Shown one piece after another: positions 1 to 5,939 of a stretch of 11,512 nucleotides of DNA. The position numbers and the translations under genes are program-made. The stretch is from JACDHQ01 sp036401195 (GTDB lineage Bacteria > Gemmatimonadota > Gemmatimonadetes > Gemmatimonadales > Gemmatimonadaceae), in NCBI GenBank assembly GCA_036401195.1, contig DASWVQ010000231.1, positions 1 to 11,512 on the forward strand. The letters run 5' to 3'. The number at the start of each line of letters is the position of its first letter. The stretch's first letter is position 1. The notes beneath the pieces are model-generated. The model was not told the origin of the DNA. It did no database searches and saw nothing but the letters and a program-made list of their open reading frames with translations.

Positions 1-55
1 ATGCGGTTTGCGCGCTAAAGGGCGGCGCAGCCGCCCAGGCGCGCTTCCGGTTTCG
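1..55. repeat. Intergenic 55-bp repeat, copy 1 (at window edge)
   Basis: This 55-bp stretch recurs at 251-305 with no gaps and about nine differences. It contains a 7-bp stem (GGGCGGC at 20-26, GCCGCCC at 30-36) closed by the three-base loop GCA. The conserved flank AGGCGCGCTTCCG follows the stem. The copy begins at the first base of the window, so the true left boundary of the unit is not visible. The function is unknown; by position it is an interspersed intergenic repeat rather than coding sequence. Confidence 0.8.
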
Positions 56-200
56 TGCCGACGCCCCAAGCCCGAAGCCCCTCGCCCTTGGCTGTCGGTC
101 CCGAGACCCATGCCGGTCGTTGACGTTCCCCAACCAACGGCCAACGGCGAGGGCGGGGGCCTCGGCCGTCAGGCGTCAGGCCTCGGCACGAATTCGGAAG
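44..200. repeat. Long imperfect fold-back (inverted repeat) region
   Basis: The two ends of this stretch are complementary over long distances. Bases 44-50 pair with 194-200, 52-59 with 185-192, and 60-65 with 172-177. A second, inner stem pairs 81-95 with 137-151, with one mismatch and one G-T. The right arm carries a 7-base tandem duplication (GTCAGGC at 168-174 and 175-181), which produces the bulge in the outer stem. Transcribed in either direction, it would fold into one long interrupted hairpin. It lies between the two 55-bp repeats and may be part of the same element. No reading frame here looks like a protein. Confidence 0.6.
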
Positions 201-229
201 CGAGCGGCGCGCGCGGTCGCGCGCGCTCG
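201..229. repeat. CG-alternating hairpin
   Basis: Nine alternating G/C bases at 207-215 are exactly complementary to 218-226, separated by GT. The CGAGC at 201-205 can alternatively pair with GCTCG at 225-229. The alternating purine-pyrimidine run favours cruciform or Z-form DNA. It sits between the fold-back region and the second 55-bp repeat and may belong to the same intergenic element. Its role is unknown. Confidence 0.5.
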
Positions 230-250
230 ATCGCCTCGGCGGCTAACCCC

Positions 251-305
251 ATGAGGTCTGCGCGCTGAAGGGCCGCGAAGCGGCCCAGGCGCGCTTCCGA
301 TCCCG
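251..305. repeat. Intergenic 55-bp repeat, copy 2
   Basis: This is the second copy of the repeat at 1-55, offset by exactly 250 bp. The hairpin is kept: GGGCCGC at 270-276 pairs with GCGGCCC at 280-286 around a GAA loop. Relative to copy 1, one base pair has changed on both sides (G24-C32 became C274-G282), so pairing is preserved. The core GCGAAGC matches the known, unusually stable DNA mini-hairpin. Bases 306-405 that follow are GC-rich, contain a repeated GAGGGCCG motif and a C-rich tract, and show no gene. Confidence 0.8.
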
Positions 306-405
306 AAGTCGAGGGCCGAGAGCCGAGGGCCGGCAGCCGTCGGTTGCCGTTGAAGTTGCCCCTCCCCAGATCGCCCCCCGCCCCTCCCGCCATTAGCTTA
401 AAAGG

Positions 406-1113
406 ATGCCCTCCTTCTCCCTCCTCCTCCCCGCCGCCACCCTCGCCGCCTCCCTCCTGGCCGGGTGCAAGCCCTCCACGCCTGGCGCCGAGCAGGCCCC
501 CGCGGCCCGCGTCGCCGACAGCACGAAGGCCGCCGCCGCGACCCCCGACTCCGCGCTCCTCGCGCGCGCCGACGCGGGGCGCATCCAGGGCCCGGTCGAC
601 GCCCCGGTGTGGCTCGTGGTCGCCAGCGACTTCGAGTGCCCCTACTGCCGCATCTGGCACGACCAGAGCTACGCCGAGCTGGTGCGCGACTACGTGAGCA
701 CCGGCAAGGTGCGCATGGCCTACATCAACTACCCGCTGCCCATGCACCGGCACGCGGTGCCCGCCGCCGAGGCCGCGATGTGCGCGTCGGCACAGGGGAA
801 GTTCTGGGAGATGCACAGCGCCATCTTCGGCGCGCAGGAACGCTGGAACGAGCTGCCCGACGCGAAGGCCACCTTCGACTCGCTCGCCGCCGCGACCGGG
901 GTGAACATGGACGACTGGCGCCGCTGCATGACGTCGCACGCGACGCTGCCGCTGGTGGAAGCCGACGCGGAGCGCACGCGCCGGTCCGGCATCCAGTCCA
1001 CGCCGAGCTTCATGATCCTGCGCGGCAACGAGATGGTCGAGGGGATCTCGGGCGCGCAGCCCACGGCGCAGTTCCGCGCCGCGCTCGACAAGGCACTCGC
1101 CGGCGCGAAGTAG
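406..1113 (+). CDS. DsbA-like thiol-disulfide oxidoreductase lipoprotein
   Basis: This 235-residue thioredoxin-fold protein is probably membrane-anchored in the periplasm, where it would form, reduce or isomerise disulfides in exported proteins. A hydrophobic segment ends in a lipobox, LLAGC, with Cys21 as the lipidated residue. A low-complexity Ala/Pro linker follows to about residue 60. The redox centre is C78-P-Y-C81 within DFECPYCRIWH. The helical insert has the family signature around Cys126 (MCASAQGKFW), and the cis-proline is Pro200 in STPSF. This matches the thioredoxin_4 (DsbA/DsbG-like) group. Cys126 and Cys174 could form a second disulfide. Oxidase versus reductase cannot be decided from sequence. 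The ATG at 406 is the only usable start after an in-frame TAG at 394; AAAAGG sits directly against it, which is poor ribosome-binding-site spacing. The signal peptide has no Lys or Arg, which is unusual. The gene is followed 22 bp later by waaA, probably in one transcript. Confidence 0.9.
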   Translation: MPSFSLLLPAATLAASLLAGCKPSTPGAEQAPAARVADSTKAAAATPDSALLARADAGRIQGPVDAPVWLVVASDFECPYCRIWHDQSYAELVRDYVSTGKVRMAYINYPLPMHRHAVPAAEAAMCASAQGKFWEMHSAIFGAQERWNELPDAKATFDSLAAATGVNMDDWRRCMTSHATLPLVEADAERTRRSGIQSTPSFMILRGNEMVEGISGAQPTAQFRAALDKALAGAK

Positions 1114-1123
1114 CGCGCCGGCG
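1098..1123 (+). promoter_or_regulatory. Hairpin spanning a stop codon, next to waaA ribosome-binding site
   Basis: CGCCGGCGCG (1098-1107) and CGCGCCGGCG (1114-1123) are perfect 10-bp complements. The loop AAGTAG contains the TAG stop of the upstream gene. The right arm ends two bases before the purine-rich Shine-Dalgarno sequence GGGAGGGGG (1125-1133) of waaA. A ribosome finishing the upstream gene would open this stem, so it could couple waaA translation to that of the upstream gene. The coupling is inference. Confidence 0.55.
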
Positions 1124-1135
1124 CGGGAGGGGGCG

Positions 1136-2419
1136 ATGAACGGGGCGCTGCGGTTCGGCTACGGCGTGGCGGTGCAGCTCGCACGCGCCGCGGCCGCCGT
1201 GACCCCGCGGGGCGAGGCGAAGGTGATGCGCGCCCTCGCCGCCCGTCGCGGCATCCGCGAGCGCTACGCGGCGTGGGGCGCCGCGCACCGCGACCCCTCC
1301 CATCCGCTCCTCTGGATGCATGCCCCGTCGGTGGGCGAGGGGCTGCAGGCGCGCCCCGTGCTCGAGCTGGCGCGGCGCATCCGCCCCGACCTGCAGCTCG
1401 CGTACACGCACTTCTCGCCGAGCGCGCTCCGCTTCGCCGCGTCGCTCGACGTGGACTTCCGCGACTACCTCCCCTTCGACGCGCCGGGGGACGTGCGCGC
1501 CGCGCTCGACGCGCTCCGCCCCACCGCGCTGGTGTTCAGCAAGCTCGATGTGTGGCCGAACCTCGTGCGCGAGGCGGCGGCGCGCGGGGTGAGGCTCGGG
1601 ATGGTGAGCGCGACCCTGGCCGCCGGCTCCTCACGCCGCTCGGTGATGGCCCGCGCCCTCCTGCGCGGCGCGTACGCGCGCCTCGACGCGGTGGGCGCGG
1701 TCGACGCGAGCGATGCCGACCGCCTCGTCGCCCTCGGGGTGCGCCCGGAGGCCATCACCGTCACCGGGGACACGCGCTACGACCAGGTGTGGCAGCGCGC
1801 CGCCTCGGTCGACCGCGGCAGCGCGCTGCTCGCGCCCTTCAGCGACGGCCGCCCCACCCTGGTGGCCGGCTCCACCTGGCCGGCCGACGAGCGCCCCCTG
1901 CTCGACGCCTGGCTCGCGGTGCGGGGCGCGGTGGAGGGGGCGCGGCTGGTGATCGCCCCGCACGAGCCCACCGCGGCCCACCTCGCCCCCATCGAGCAGT
2001 GGGCGGCGCGGCACGGGATCGCCCTCGCGCGGCTCGGCGATCCCTCGGCCGGCGGCGCCGAGGTGGTGCTGGTGGACCGCGTCGGGGTGCTGGGCGACCT
2101 GTACGCGATCGCCGACGCGGCGTTCGTTGGAGGCGGCTTCCACGACGCGGGGCTCCACTCGGTGCTCGAGCCCGCGGCCTTCGGGGTGCCGGTGCTCTAC
2201 GGGCCGCGCTACAGCAACTCGCGCGACGCGGTGCTCCTGCTCGCGAACGGGGGGGGCGTGCCCGCGGGCGACGCCGGGGAGCTGCAGCGAGCCCTCGGCC
2301 TCTGGCTCGGTGACCGTGCTCAGGGGCGCGCGATCGGCGACCGCGCGCGCGGGATGGTCAGGGCCGGCCTTGGAGCGGCGCGGCGATCGTTTGAGCTGGT
2401 ACTGCGGCTGGTCGGCTGA
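1136..2419 (+). CDS. waaA: 3-deoxy-D-manno-octulosonic acid (Kdo) transferase, WaaA/KdtA-like (GT30)
   Basis: WaaA transfers Kdo from CMP-Kdo to lipid IVA at the inner face of the cytoplasmic membrane, building the lipopolysaccharide inner core. The protein has 427 residues, the usual family length, in two glycosyltransferase-B lobes. Visible landmarks are WMHAPSVGE (Glu68, the family's proposed catalytic base), WPN at 140-142, VTGDTRYDQV, the C-terminal-lobe motif AGSTWPADE, IAPHEPT, and a CMP-Kdo-binding-type loop GGGFHDAGLHSVLEPA at 332-346. Compared with proteobacterial enzymes, the usual ETELWPN is KLDVWPN (136-142) and the usual GGSL..GGHN loop is rewritten. It may therefore be a lineage-specific form or a related glycosyltransferase with a shifted acceptor. 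A strong Shine-Dalgarno GGGAGGGGG precedes the ATG. The N-terminus is only moderately hydrophobic, so a membrane anchor is uncertain. The last 62 bp overlap the convergent EAL gene. Confidence 0.85.
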   Translation: MNGALRFGYGVAVQLARAAAAVTPRGEAKVMRALAARRGIRERYAAWGAAHRDPSHPLLWMHAPSVGEGLQARPVLELARRIRPDLQLAYTHFSPSALRFAASLDVDFRDYLPFDAPGDVRAALDALRPTALVFSKLDVWPNLVREAAARGVRLGMVSATLAAGSSRRSVMARALLRGAYARLDAVGAVDASDADRLVALGVRPEAITVTGDTRYDQVWQRAASVDRGSALLAPFSDGRPTLVAGSTWPADERPLLDAWLAVRGAVEGARLVIAPHEPTAAHLAPIEQWAARHGIALARLGDPSAGGAEVVLVDRVGVLGDLYAIADAAFVGGGFHDAGLHSVLEPAAFGVPVLYGPRYSNSRDAVLLLANGGGVPAGDAGELQRALGLWLGDRAQGRAIGDRARGMVRAGLGAARRSFELVLRLVG

Positions 2420-4040
2420 TCCCTCCCGGCCCCGGGCGGTGCAGGTAGAAGCCCTGCACCAGGTGGACCCCCAGGTCCCGCACCGTCTTGAACTCCTCGG
2501 CCCGCTCCACCCCCTCCGCGATCACCTTTGCCCCATGGTCGTTCGCGAAGCGCACCATCGTCTCCACCAGGTTCTGCTTGATGAAGTTGGTGTCGATGGC
2601 GTTGATGAGCGAGATGTCGAGCTTGATGAAGTCCGGCTCGAGGTTCGCGATCGAGCCCAGGCCTGCGTACCCGCTCCCCGCGTCGTCCACCGCGAAGCGG
2701 AACCCGCGCTCGCGGAAGGCCCGCAGCCGCTCGCGGAACTTGGGGTAGTCCTTGATCGCGGTGCGCTCGGTGATCTCGATGACCACCCGCGTGGGGTGCG
2801 CCACTTCCATCTCGTCGAACGCCGGGTCGTCGAAGTCGTGCGGGTCCACGTTGATGAAGAGGAGCTGGTGCGGCTCCAGCCGCACGTCGATCCCCTCGAG
2901 CGCGCGGCTCCGGCAGAGGCGGCTCAGCTCCCAGATCAGGTCCGCCTCGGCCGCCACGTCGAACATCACCTCGGGGCTGCGCAGGGAGCGCATCTGGCCG
3001 CGCGCCAGCGCCTCGTAGCCGAAGATCTCGAGGGTGTCGGTGACGACGATCGGGTGGTAGTCCACGTACACGCCGCGATCGCGGAGTGAGCTGCGCAGGT
3101 CGGCCACGCGGCGCGCGCGCTCCCGTTCCTCCACGCTGCGGGCGGCGTTGGCCGCCTCGCGGATCCCGCGATAGAGCAGCCGCTCGAGCCGGATCTTCGG
3201 GTTGTACACCACGTGCGCGTGGCCCACGTAGATGTCGAAGAGCGCGGCGATGTCCTCGCCATGCGCCGCCTCGATGCGCGCGGCCACCATCCCCTCCAGC
3301 CGGCTCACCGTCTCGGTGATCTGCGCGTCGGTGGCCGCGGCGACCCCCTTCGGCGGCACGTGGAAGAAGACGAAGTCGTCGTCGTTGATGAAGTTCACCA
3401 TCACGCGCGACCCCGCCCCGTCGGCGCCGTCCTCGGGGCGGTCGTCGAGGAAGTCGCGCACCGCGGCCGCCGTCGTCTCCAGCACCGCGTCCAGCTTCTC
3501 CCACCCGTAGATCTCCTCGATCTTCGAGTAGCGCACGAAGTTGAAGTAGAGCACCACCAGCTCGCCGCGCTCCTTGATGAGCTGGCGCGAGCGCTCGATC
3601 ATCACCGGGAGGGTGGGGAGCCCCGTCATCCCGTCGTGGAGCATCTGCTCGTACTCCACGCGCTCCACCCGGTCGGTGATCTGCGCCCCCGACGGCGTCC
3701 CCCGGGCGACGGCGGCGCGGATGCGGGCCGAGATCTCGTCCACCTCCGCGGGGATCCGGTACCACTCGTGCACGCGCAGCTCCACGGCGCGGCGGCGCGC
3801 CGTCTCGTCGGCGCAGGCCATGATCACCGGGAGGCCCACGCGGTGCGCCTCCTCCAGCGCCGCGCGCAGCAGCGTCGGGTCGTCGGTGCCCACCAGGAGC
3901 GCGCGCACGCCCGCGGTGCTGCACACCGCGCGCGCGAGCGCCCCGGGCGCCACGCGCTCGAGTCGCCAGGATTCGAGCTGGGCGACGGCGGCTTCCACGG
4001 CCGGGTCGTCCAGGTCGGTCAGGAGGAGGGAGTCGGTCAA
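2358..4040 (-). CDS. EAL-domain c-di-GMP phosphodiesterase with degenerate receiver and GGDEF domains
   Basis: This 560-residue cytoplasmic signalling protein has three parts. Residues about 30-115 resemble a response-regulator receiver fold without the acidic pocket and with IP (96-97) where K-P is expected. Residues about 125-300 follow the GGDEF fold (DGMTGLP at 136-142), but the signature is INDDDF (218-223), so cyclase activity is unlikely. Residues about 315-545 form an EAL domain that looks catalytically complete: EALARG (Glu343), Asn397 in FINVDP, Glu422 in IEITE, Asp452-Asp453, Lys473, Glu509 in AEGVE and Gln529 in QGFY. It should hydrolyse c-di-GMP to pGpG. The start is TTG at 4040 with no clear Shine-Dalgarno; an in-frame stop at 4074-4076 limits any upstream extension. 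It lies 33 bp behind the response-regulator gene, in the same frame, and is probably co-transcribed with it. Its 3' end overlaps waaA. Confidence 0.93.
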   Translation of the reverse strand: MTDSLLLTDLDDPAVEAAVAQLESWRLERVAPGALARAVCSTAGVRALLVGTDDPTLLRAALEEAHRVGLPVIMACADETARRRAVELRVHEWYRIPAEVDEISARIRAAVARGTPSGAQITDRVERVEYEQMLHDGMTGLPTLPVMIERSRQLIKERGELVVLYFNFVRYSKIEEIYGWEKLDAVLETTAAAVRDFLDDRPEDGADGAGSRVMVNFINDDDFVFFHVPPKGVAAATDAQITETVSRLEGMVAARIEAAHGEDIAALFDIYVGHAHVVYNPKIRLERLLYRGIREAANAARSVEERERARRVADLRSSLRDRGVYVDYHPIVVTDTLEIFGYEALARGQMRSLRSPEVMFDVAAEADLIWELSRLCRSRALEGIDVRLEPHQLLFINVDPHDFDDPAFDEMEVAHPTRVVIEITERTAIKDYPKFRERLRAFRERGFRFAVDDAGSGYAGLGSIANLEPDFIKLDISLINAIDTNFIKQNLVETMVRFANDHGAKVIAEGVERAEEFKTVRDLGVHLVQGFYLHRPGPGGISRPAAVPAQTIAAPLQGRP

Positions 4041-4073
4041 CGAGCCGGTGCCCCGCTCAGGGGGAGTCGTCCG

Positions 4074-4478
4074 TCAGGACGCGCGGAGCATCGCGAGGTT
4101 CCGCTGCACCGTCGCGGCGAGCGACGGCAGGTCGAAGGGCTTCTCGACATAATCGTCGGCGCCGGTCTGCAGCGCCTCCCGCTTGTCCTCCCATTCGTCG
4201 AGGGCGGTCACCATGATGATGCGCACGTTCCGCCCGAGGGTGGGATGCTGCTTGATCGTGCGGCACACGTCCCAGCCGTCCCGCCCCGGCATCATGACGT
4301 CGAGCAGGATGAGGGCCGGCCGGACCGTCTCGAACACCGCCAGCGCCTCGTCGCCGCTGTGCGCGACGGTGATCGGGTAGCCGCGGATCTCGAGGTACTG
4401 CCGGATGATCTCGGCGTTGTCCTGATTATCGTCGACGACGAGGATGGGCGGAAGGTCGCTCTTGGCCTGCTCGGACAT
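4074..4478 (-). CDS. Single-domain CheY-like response regulator
   Basis: This 134-residue protein is a receiver domain with no output domain. All conserved positions are present: the acidic pair Asp16-Asp17 (VVDDN), phospho-acceptor Asp60 (LLDVMMPG), Thr91 (MVTA), Lys113-Pro114 (EKPF) and the GADDY turn just before. It should be phosphorylated by a histidine kinase, which is not in this window, and act by protein-protein contact. The EAL phosphodiesterase 33 bp downstream is the obvious candidate partner. The ATG at 4478 has AGGGGA about six bases upstream. The 78 bp between this gene and the preceding barrel-protein gene contain no convincing promoter or terminator, only short palindromes such as CTGTACAG (4528-4535). 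It could therefore be the third cistron of a longer transcript. Confidence 0.97.
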   Translation of the reverse strand: MSEQAKSDLPPILVVDDNQDNAEIIRQYLEIRGYPITVAHSGDEALAVFETVRPALILLDVMMPGRDGWDVCRTIKQHPTLGRNVRIIMVTALDEWEDKREALQTGADDYVEKPFDLPSLAATVQRNLAMLRAS

Positions 4479-4556
4479 TCAGTCCCCTGAGTTCGACTGC
4501 TGAGGGTGCACGTGGACGCACTGCCGACTGTACAGCGGGCAAGACGCGGGCCCGAA

Positions 4557-5264
4557 TCACCGGGCGCCGAAGGCCCACGACGCCGCGATCGTGGCGATCG
4601 TGCCCCCGGGGCCCGCGCCAGTGTTCTTCGTCGCGCCCAGCTCCACCCCGCCGGTCACCCCGAGCCGGCTGGTGACGCCCACGTCGACCCCGAGTCCCAC
4701 ACGGAACAGGCCGTTGGTCACCTTCGTGCCGGGAATCGCCGGCTGCGTCGCCGTGGCGTCGACAGCCGGCAGGTCGCGGCGCCAGAGCGCATAGAAGGGC
4801 GACGCGTACGCCGAGATCCCGCGCGTGGCCCCCAACCGCATCCGGTAGCCCACGGAGAGCCCGATCGGCACCTGCGAGAGGATCGCCGACCCGCCGGCGA
4901 CGTTGGTGTCGGAGGCGAGCTTCGAGCTTCCGATCCCCGCAAAGCCGGCCACTCCCAGCTTCCCGGACGAGGTGCTCCAGAAGGGGACCGCGATCCGCGC
5001 CCCCCCCGTGGCCGCCGCGCCGGTGCCCGACACGTTGCGCACCCCGGCGGCCAGCGAGAGCTGGAAGCGGGCGGAGCCGGGGGCCCACGCGGCCGCACCG
5101 GCGAAGGTGCTCGTCCCCCCGCCGAACCCCGCGTCGACCGCCGCGGTGATCCCGGGATTGGCCCAGGCGTTCTGGAGCACGGCGAGCCCCGGGGTCTGGG
5201 CCGAAGCCAGGGGGGCGATGCAGGCGGTCAGGGCAGCGGCCAGGAGGTGGCGCCGGATGTTCAC
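4557..5264 (-). CDS. Predicted outer-membrane beta-barrel protein, family not recognised
   Basis: The 235-residue product starts with a signal peptide of positive RRH, a hydrophobic core and a cut site after ASA (residues 20-22). The mature part is rich in Gly, Ala, Ser and Thr, with alternating hydrophobic/polar stretches such as LSVGYRMRLG, FRVGLGVDVGV and GVTGGVELGAT. It ends in IATIAASWAFGAR. This is the pattern of a small outer-membrane barrel or opacity-like protein of roughly eight to ten strands. The role is not recognisable. I chose GTG at 5264 because GAGGG lies eight bases upstream and the signal peptide then begins at residue 1. The reading frame stays open to an ATG at 5495, but that extension is Arg/Ser-rich, runs through the 5401-5479 inverted repeat and would bury the signal peptide. 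Confidence 0.75.
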   Translation of the reverse strand: MNIRRHLLAAALTACIAPLASAQTPGLAVLQNAWANPGITAAVDAGFGGGTSTFAGAAAWAPGSARFQLSLAAGVRNVSGTGAAATGGARIAVPFWSTSSGKLGVAGFAGIGSSKLASDTNVAGGSAILSQVPIGLSVGYRMRLGATRGISAYASPFYALWRRDLPAVDATATQPAIPGTKVTNGLFRVGLGVDVGVTSRLGVTGGVELGATKNTGAGPGGTIATIAASWAFGAR

Positions 5265-5400
5265 GTCGGAATCCCTCGTTCGATGCGTTCGACGACGGCG
5301 TTTGCCAGTTCCGTGCGCGCAGGTCGGCACGAGCCCCGACCCTCCCCGTCCAGACCAGGAATCCACTTTCTCTCGCCGCGCCTCGGCACGGCCGATCGGC

Positions 5401-5479
5401 GCGGATCGAGCGGAGGAACGCGGAAACGGCAACCCCATCGTGAGTGGGGTTGCCGTTTCCGCTCGATCGCTCGATCCGC
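5401..5479. terminator. Large nested inverted repeat, probable transcription terminator
   Basis: A perfect 17-bp stem (CGGAAACGGCAACCCCA at 5421-5437, complement at 5445-5461) closes a 7-base loop. A second perfect 12-bp stem outside it pairs 5401-5412 with 5468-5479 across an asymmetric internal loop. It begins about 45 bp after the stop of the plug-like lipoprotein gene, as a terminator would. Each side of the inner stem ends in only GTTTCC, so the T-tract is weak and the structure is nearly symmetrical. A bidirectional terminator, an mRNA-stabilising hairpin or a small palindromic mobile repeat are all possible. The surrounding 5265-5522 holds no other gene. Confidence 0.6.
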
Positions 5480-5522
5480 TGCACCGGCCGTTCACATGTG
5501 CCGGCGCACCGAAGCGGGCCCG

Positions 5523-5912
5523 CTACCGCCCGCGCGTCGTGATCTCGATGACGGGCCGCGCCTCGCGCATCCCGAACTTCGACTGCGCCGCGGTGGCCGA
5601 GTAGTAGCGCAGCGACACCGCGCTGTCCTTCGAGAGCTGCTTCATCATGTCCGCCTCGCCGAACTCGCGACCGTCGAGCCAGACCACCGGCCCGCTGGCG
5701 GCGCTCGCGCCGGATCCGGCGAGCGGGGGACGCAGCCAGTTGGGGCGCAGCCCGCTCACCACGTCGAGCAGGTTGGAGTACTGCGTCGCCTCGGCCTTCA
5801 TCTCGGTCTCGGTGATCAGGTCGCGCTGGTACGAGCTGCGGGTGCCGGAGCCTGCACTGGCGCAGGCGGTGGCGAGCAGCATCATGCCCGCGAGAAGCAT
5901 TCGCCGGATCAT
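5523..5912 (-). CDS. Lipoprotein with stand-alone TonB-receptor-plug-like domain
   Basis: The 129-residue product begins with MIRR, a hydrophobic stretch and a lipobox-like LATAC, giving lipidated Cys17. Residues about 45-128 follow the plug-domain pattern of TonB-dependent receptors: NLLDVVSGLRP (47-57), VVWLDG (76-81), a central strand-helix segment, SATAAQSKFG (105-114) and VIEITTRG at the end. The SusC protein in this window shows the same order (LYVVDG, VKGAAAASLYGARAGNG, VISITTKRG). There is no barrel, so it is not a transporter. It may bind a receptor or ligand at the outer membrane, but its function is unknown. The ATG at 5912 has GAGG six bases upstream. It lies 27 bp after the 5940-6395 lipoprotein gene, likely in one operon. 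The large inverted repeat follows its stop. Confidence 0.82.
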   Translation of the reverse strand: MIRRMLLAGMMLLATACASAGSGTRSSYQRDLITETEMKAEATQYSNLLDVVSGLRPNWLRPPLAGSGASAASGPVVWLDGREFGEADMMKQLSKDSAVSLRYYSATAAQSKFGMREARPVIEITTRGR

Positions 5913-5939
5913 GCAATCCTCAAGGTGCAGGGTGGGTGA

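Noticed and set aside
1..405. CRISPR array or tRNA/rRNA at the left end
   Set aside because: There are only two 55-bp copies, 250 bp apart with different flanks, and no regular spacers. No cloverleaf or rRNA signature is visible.
169..939. 256-codon minus-strand open frame opposite the DsbA-like gene
   Set aside because: It is antisense to a gene with clear active-site motifs, is Gly/Arg/His-rich without domain signals, and its C-terminal part reads through the intergenic repeat. High GC produces such shadow frames.
2127..3089. 320-codon plus-strand open frame spanning the waaA end and the EAL gene
   Set aside because: It is out of frame with waaA and antisense to the conserved EAL motifs, with no start-site support.
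3213..4490. 425-codon plus-strand open frame opposite the receiver and EAL genes
   Set aside because: It is antisense to two strongly supported genes, its product is His/Arg/Val-rich low-complexity sequence, and it has no motif or ribosome-binding site.
5265..5495. N-terminal extension of the barrel protein to an ATG at 5495
   Set aside because: The extension is compositionally unlike a protein domain, crosses the palindromic element, and would place a perfect signal peptide at residue 78. The GTG at 5264 has a good ribosome-binding site.
4506..5939. 477-codon plus-strand and 496-codon minus-strand long open frames over the barrel/lipoprotein region
   Set aside because: Both are Arg/Gly/Pro-rich and ignore the signal-peptide genes and the inverted repeat beneath them. 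Frame bias in GC-rich DNA explains them.
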